DNA from: an uncultured Acidobacteriota bacterium
Lineage (GTDB): Bacteria; Acidobacteriota; Terriglobia; Bryobacterales; Bryobacteraceae
Assembly: GCA_902825945.1 (NCBI GenBank)
Contig: CADECY010000012.1
Coordinates: 30,709 to 94,708, forward strand
Reading direction: 5' to 3'
DNA length: 64,000 nt
Of this stretch, positions 61,790 through 64,000 are shown one piece after another; position 1 is the stretch's first letter, and every line of letters starts with the position of its first letter. Both the position numbers and the translations under genes were made by a program. Under the pieces are notes generated by a model. The model had not been told where the DNA came from. It worked only from the letters and a program-made list of their open reading frames with translations, and ran no database searches.

Positions 61790-62351
61790 GGGCGGGTTCA
61801 AAGCGCGCATCCTGATTGGCCGCGTGTCCGCGCGTCGCGGGATCGGCACGCCATGGCGCGTTTGGTCTCCCATGGCCGGTATTGTCCGAAACCGCAAGCC
61901 CGGGAAAGAGAAGCACAGGCCACGAACCCGGCCTCTCAAGTCCCTCACGAATTGGAAGCCCAGATGGGCGGAGGGGCCATCCCCGCGCAACGGTGCGCCG
62001 GGCGCTCGAAGCGCGTCAACAAGGTCCGATTTCGCAAGCTGCTTGACCTGGAGCGCATTGAACTGGATAGCTTCAGGGTGCACGGTGTGTTCGATGATTA
62101 CACCACGGCGGACTTCGCGCAGGAACGAACGGCGTTGATTGAATTGAAGAGCTTGGTACTCTGACGCCGCGCGGTTGGTCATTGCGGACACCGGGCCGAT
62201 CGGGCCGATAAATAAACAAACTACACCCTCACCTACTTGCAGGGTTGCCCTTCGAACAGCCGTACGGGCCCACCTTTGAAGTCCGCGAGCGCCGAGCGTC
62301 CGCGCGGCATTGGATAGCCTCACCTCCTGCCCGGCTCGAGCAGGTAGTCTG
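61790..62351. other. 562-bp gap with no supported gene
   Basis: Between the TonB receptor and the convergent dipeptidase gene I see no gene I would defend. A plus-strand frame of 103 codons (61853-62164) has a plausible acidic C-terminal third (VFDDYTTADFAQERTA), but its first half is Arg/Pro-rich like antisense noise and it has no Shine-Dalgarno. The stretch 62040-62230 is less GC-rich than its surroundings, ending in an A/T tract (ATAAATAAACAAAC) near 62208. It may hold a gene remnant. No T-tailed terminator was found. Confidence 0.5.
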
Positions 62352-63530
62352 TTATCGCCCTTCCGTCACGCGCCGGATCACGCGCAGCCAGTTCAGGCCG
62401 GCGATCTTCCGGATGCGCTGTTCGGAATATCCGAGTTGTCGCAGCGCTTTCGTCATCTCCGGATAATCGCTAACATCGCGGATCTGGCGTGGCAACGGTG
62501 GCCCGCCGTCAAAGTCCGAGCCCAGAGCCAGATGGTCTTCGCCCACGAGCCGCACTCCGTAGTCGATCACGCGCGCGAGTTGATCGGTGCCCATCCAATA
62601 TTCATCGGGAATTGTCCCCTTGAATACGAATGGCAATCCGCGGGCCACCTCCCGGTCCACCTCGGCCAGAGTCTGCGCGGTGCGCCGACCTGGCGCCGCG
62701 GCCGTTGGTGCTGTTGCCGCGGCCCGATTCGATCGTATCCACTCCGCGTACTTCGGATTGTTGAACGTGCTTCCAAACTGAATGCCGATCACTCCGCCCT
62801 TCGCCGCGATCGCCTTGGCGGCCTCATCGGTGAGGCACCGGGGATTGTCGACGATGCCACGGAATCCACCATGACTGTAGATGACCGGATGCCGGCTGGC
62901 CGCTGCCGTTTGCAGAATCGCCTCGTTAGACGCGTGCGCGACGTTGATTACCATCCCGAGCCTGTTCATCTCGGCAACCAGCGCGCGGCCGTGCGCATTG
63001 AGTCCGTTCCAGCGGCTGGGGGAGCAACAGGAATCGACGAACGAATTTGTCTCGTTGTGCGCGGTGAGTTGCAGCGAGCGCAGCCCGAGCCGGTGAAGCG
63101 CCCGCAGCAGGTGCAAATCGCCATCCAGATCGAAGCCGCCTTCGAGATCCAGGAATGCCGCCATCTTGCCGCGCCGGTTGATGTCTTCGATGGCCGAGGC
63201 GGTAAGCGCCAGTTCCACTACATTTTTGTTCATCTCGATCTGCTCCAGGGCCAGTTCCACGACGCGGAACGTGTTCGTCACCTCGAGCCTGCCCGGATAG
63301 TACGGCTCAGGCGTGTAGACGGAGAAGAACATCGCGTCGATTCCGCCAGCGCGGGCGCGTGTCAAATCGAAATGGCCGTCGGAGTAACGGCCGCCAATGT
63401 CGAGCCCCTGCAGAAGTTGGCGAGTCATCACGTGAATGTGGCCATCCATGACGAATGCGTCTCGATGGAGCGGATCCTGTTGGCAATGAATTGCTCCGGA
63501 ACACCCGATGAAAAGAAGGACAGTTCTCAT
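62352..63530 (-). CDS. Membrane dipeptidase (peptidase family M19)
   Basis: A 392-residue exported zinc dipeptidase of the renal dipeptidase family. Zinc and active-site residues appear in MDGHIHVMT (the HxH position), AAFLDLEGGFDLDG (bridging glutamate), INVAHASNEA, VIYSHGGFRG and ALGSDFDGGPP. LQLTAHNETNSFVDSC is the typical substrate-side loop. The N-terminus MRTVLLFIGCSGAIHC looks like a signal with a possible but imperfect lipobox (LFIGC). The ATG at 63530 is preferred; ATG 63536 is two codons upstream and GTG 63572 would add non-signal residues. No Shine-Dalgarno. Likely role: final hydrolysis of peptides produced outside the cytoplasm. Confidence 0.9.
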   Translation of the reverse strand: MRTVLLFIGCSGAIHCQQDPLHRDAFVMDGHIHVMTRQLLQGLDIGGRYSDGHFDLTRARAGGIDAMFFSVYTPEPYYPGRLEVTNTFRVVELALEQIEMNKNVVELALTASAIEDINRRGKMAAFLDLEGGFDLDGDLHLLRALHRLGLRSLQLTAHNETNSFVDSCCSPSRWNGLNAHGRALVAEMNRLGMVINVAHASNEAILQTAAASRHPVIYSHGGFRGIVDNPRCLTDEAAKAIAAKGGVIGIQFGSTFNNPKYAEWIRSNRAAATAPTAAAPGRRTAQTLAEVDREVARGLPFVFKGTIPDEYWMGTDQLARVIDYGVRLVGEDHLALGSDFDGGPPLPRQIRDVSDYPEMTKALRQLGYSEQRIRKIAGLNWLRVIRRVTEGR

Positions 63531-63795
63531 GCACATGACGCGGCAGAGAACAGTGTACGCGAACGGAGGCACGCTCGGGCCCGCGTCCGGACAATCCCAT
63601 GCCGATGTTGCGCCGCGGCTGGCCAGTTTGAACGCCGGATCCCCAGGCTCCGCGCGATGTTCCGGGTGATCCGCGAAGCCGCGCGGCTTCGCGGGTCTGG
63701 CGGGAGGGAGGACATGCTACCTGCCGCGATCCCGGGCTCCCGGAGGTTCCGAAGCGGCGCGGCTTGGAAGCCGGCCTGTGCTACTGTTTGTCGAT

Positions 63796-64000
63796 ATGGC
63801 AAAGCGCCTCCACGACAAGCTCATGGTCAAGCCGGGCAAGAAGATCCGTCTCTCCGATTGGGATCCTAGCTACAACTTCGGCTGGAAAGAGGAAGAAGCG
63901 CGGGCGCAGACCGAGAAGAACATTGAGGAGATCATCGTCCTCCAGAATATCCTCGCCGCCGAGGCCAAACACTCGGTCCTGTTCGTGCTGCAAGCGATGG
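63796..64000 (+). CDS. Polyphosphate kinase 2 family protein, N-terminal part (cut by window end)
   Basis: The first 68 codons of a gene that runs off the window. The visible part, with IRLSDWDPSYNFGWKEEEA, a helix TEKNIEEIIVLQNILAAE and then SVLFVLQAM, matches the start of PPK2-like proteins just before their Walker A loop (which would follow at once). Such enzymes use polyphosphate to phosphorylate nucleotides or AMP/ADP. A TGCTACTGT sequence, an extended -10-like element, ends eight bases before the ATG and there is no Shine-Dalgarno. The 265 bp upstream (63531-63795) hold no supported gene. Confidence 0.8.
   Translation, partial: MAKRLHDKLMVKPGKKIRLSDWDPSYNFGWKEEEARAQTEKNIEEIIVLQNILAAEAKHSVLFVLQAM

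Overview
The window looks like a chromosomal stretch of a high-GC (roughly 60-65%) Acidobacteriota, most likely of the Solibacter/Bryobacter group. The evidence is the mix of families: two very large Oar-type TonB-dependent receptors with an N-terminal carboxypeptidase-regulatory-like domain, two complete PSD1/DUF1501 gene pairs plus a third partial DUF1501 gene, secreted proteins that appear to end in the Solibacter-type C-terminal domain (TIGR03437), a PadR regulator next to a permease-prefix-like protein, and many twin-arginine or Sec signal peptides. This assignment is inference; no rRNA gene is present. There is no phage, insertion sequence or CRISPR array.

Layout. 1-507: 3' end of a DUF1501 gene. 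567-5876: a large class A penicillin-binding protein with an unusual insertion, two membrane-associated unknowns, and tRNA-Lys(CTT), whose 5' half is overlapped by the preceding CDS. 5918-13307 (minus): PSD1/DUF1501 pair and two secreted choice-of-anchor-V-like proteins. 13362-17767: mutY and uvrA, divergent with a 20 bp gap, then a small GT-A-fold transferase. 17902-23286 (plus): biotin carboxylase and its biotin carrier, a DnaC-like ATPase, a SagB-like tandem nitroreductase, a small unknown and an SDR epimerase. 23283-30302 (minus): Gfo/Idh/MocA oxidoreductase, PadR plus permease-prefix-like protein, GT-C-like membrane protein, seven-heme cytochrome with TPRs, response regulator and sensor kinase. 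30391-34397: Pal-type lipoprotein, phosphoribosyltransferase, and a Cys-type formate dehydrogenase alpha subunit. 34366-39871 (minus): two tandem secreted subtilases. 40093-43455: RRM protein, SMP-30-like protein, creatininase-family hydrolase and an M14-like deacylase. 43457-48227 (minus): GntR regulator, PSD1 and DUF1501 in one tightly coupled operon. 48282-52618: TonB receptor plus TPR protein. 52628-56256 (minus): compact operon of an unknown 373-residue protein, a DyP-type peroxidase and an MBL-fold hydrolase. 56311-61789: divergent TPR membrane protein and second TonB receptor. 62352-64000: M19 dipeptidase and the start of a PPK2-like kinase.

The gene set fits a soil heterotroph that makes outer-membrane and secreted proteins for polymer breakdown and uptake (TonB receptors, subtilases, dipeptidase, PSD1/DUF1501), with some respiratory or redox capacity (seven-heme cytochrome, formate dehydrogenase). 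A recurring feature is that many genes lack a Shine-Dalgarno sequence and instead carry a -10-like hexamer that ends 7-12 nt before the start codon, which suggests leaderless mRNAs. Two divergent gene pairs share a symmetric -10 region. The most interesting loci are the symmetric leaderless promoter at 41497-41504, the palindromic GntR/TonB promoter at 48235-48246, the PadR promoter with a palindrome in its spacer, and the DyP operon with its unidentified partner protein.
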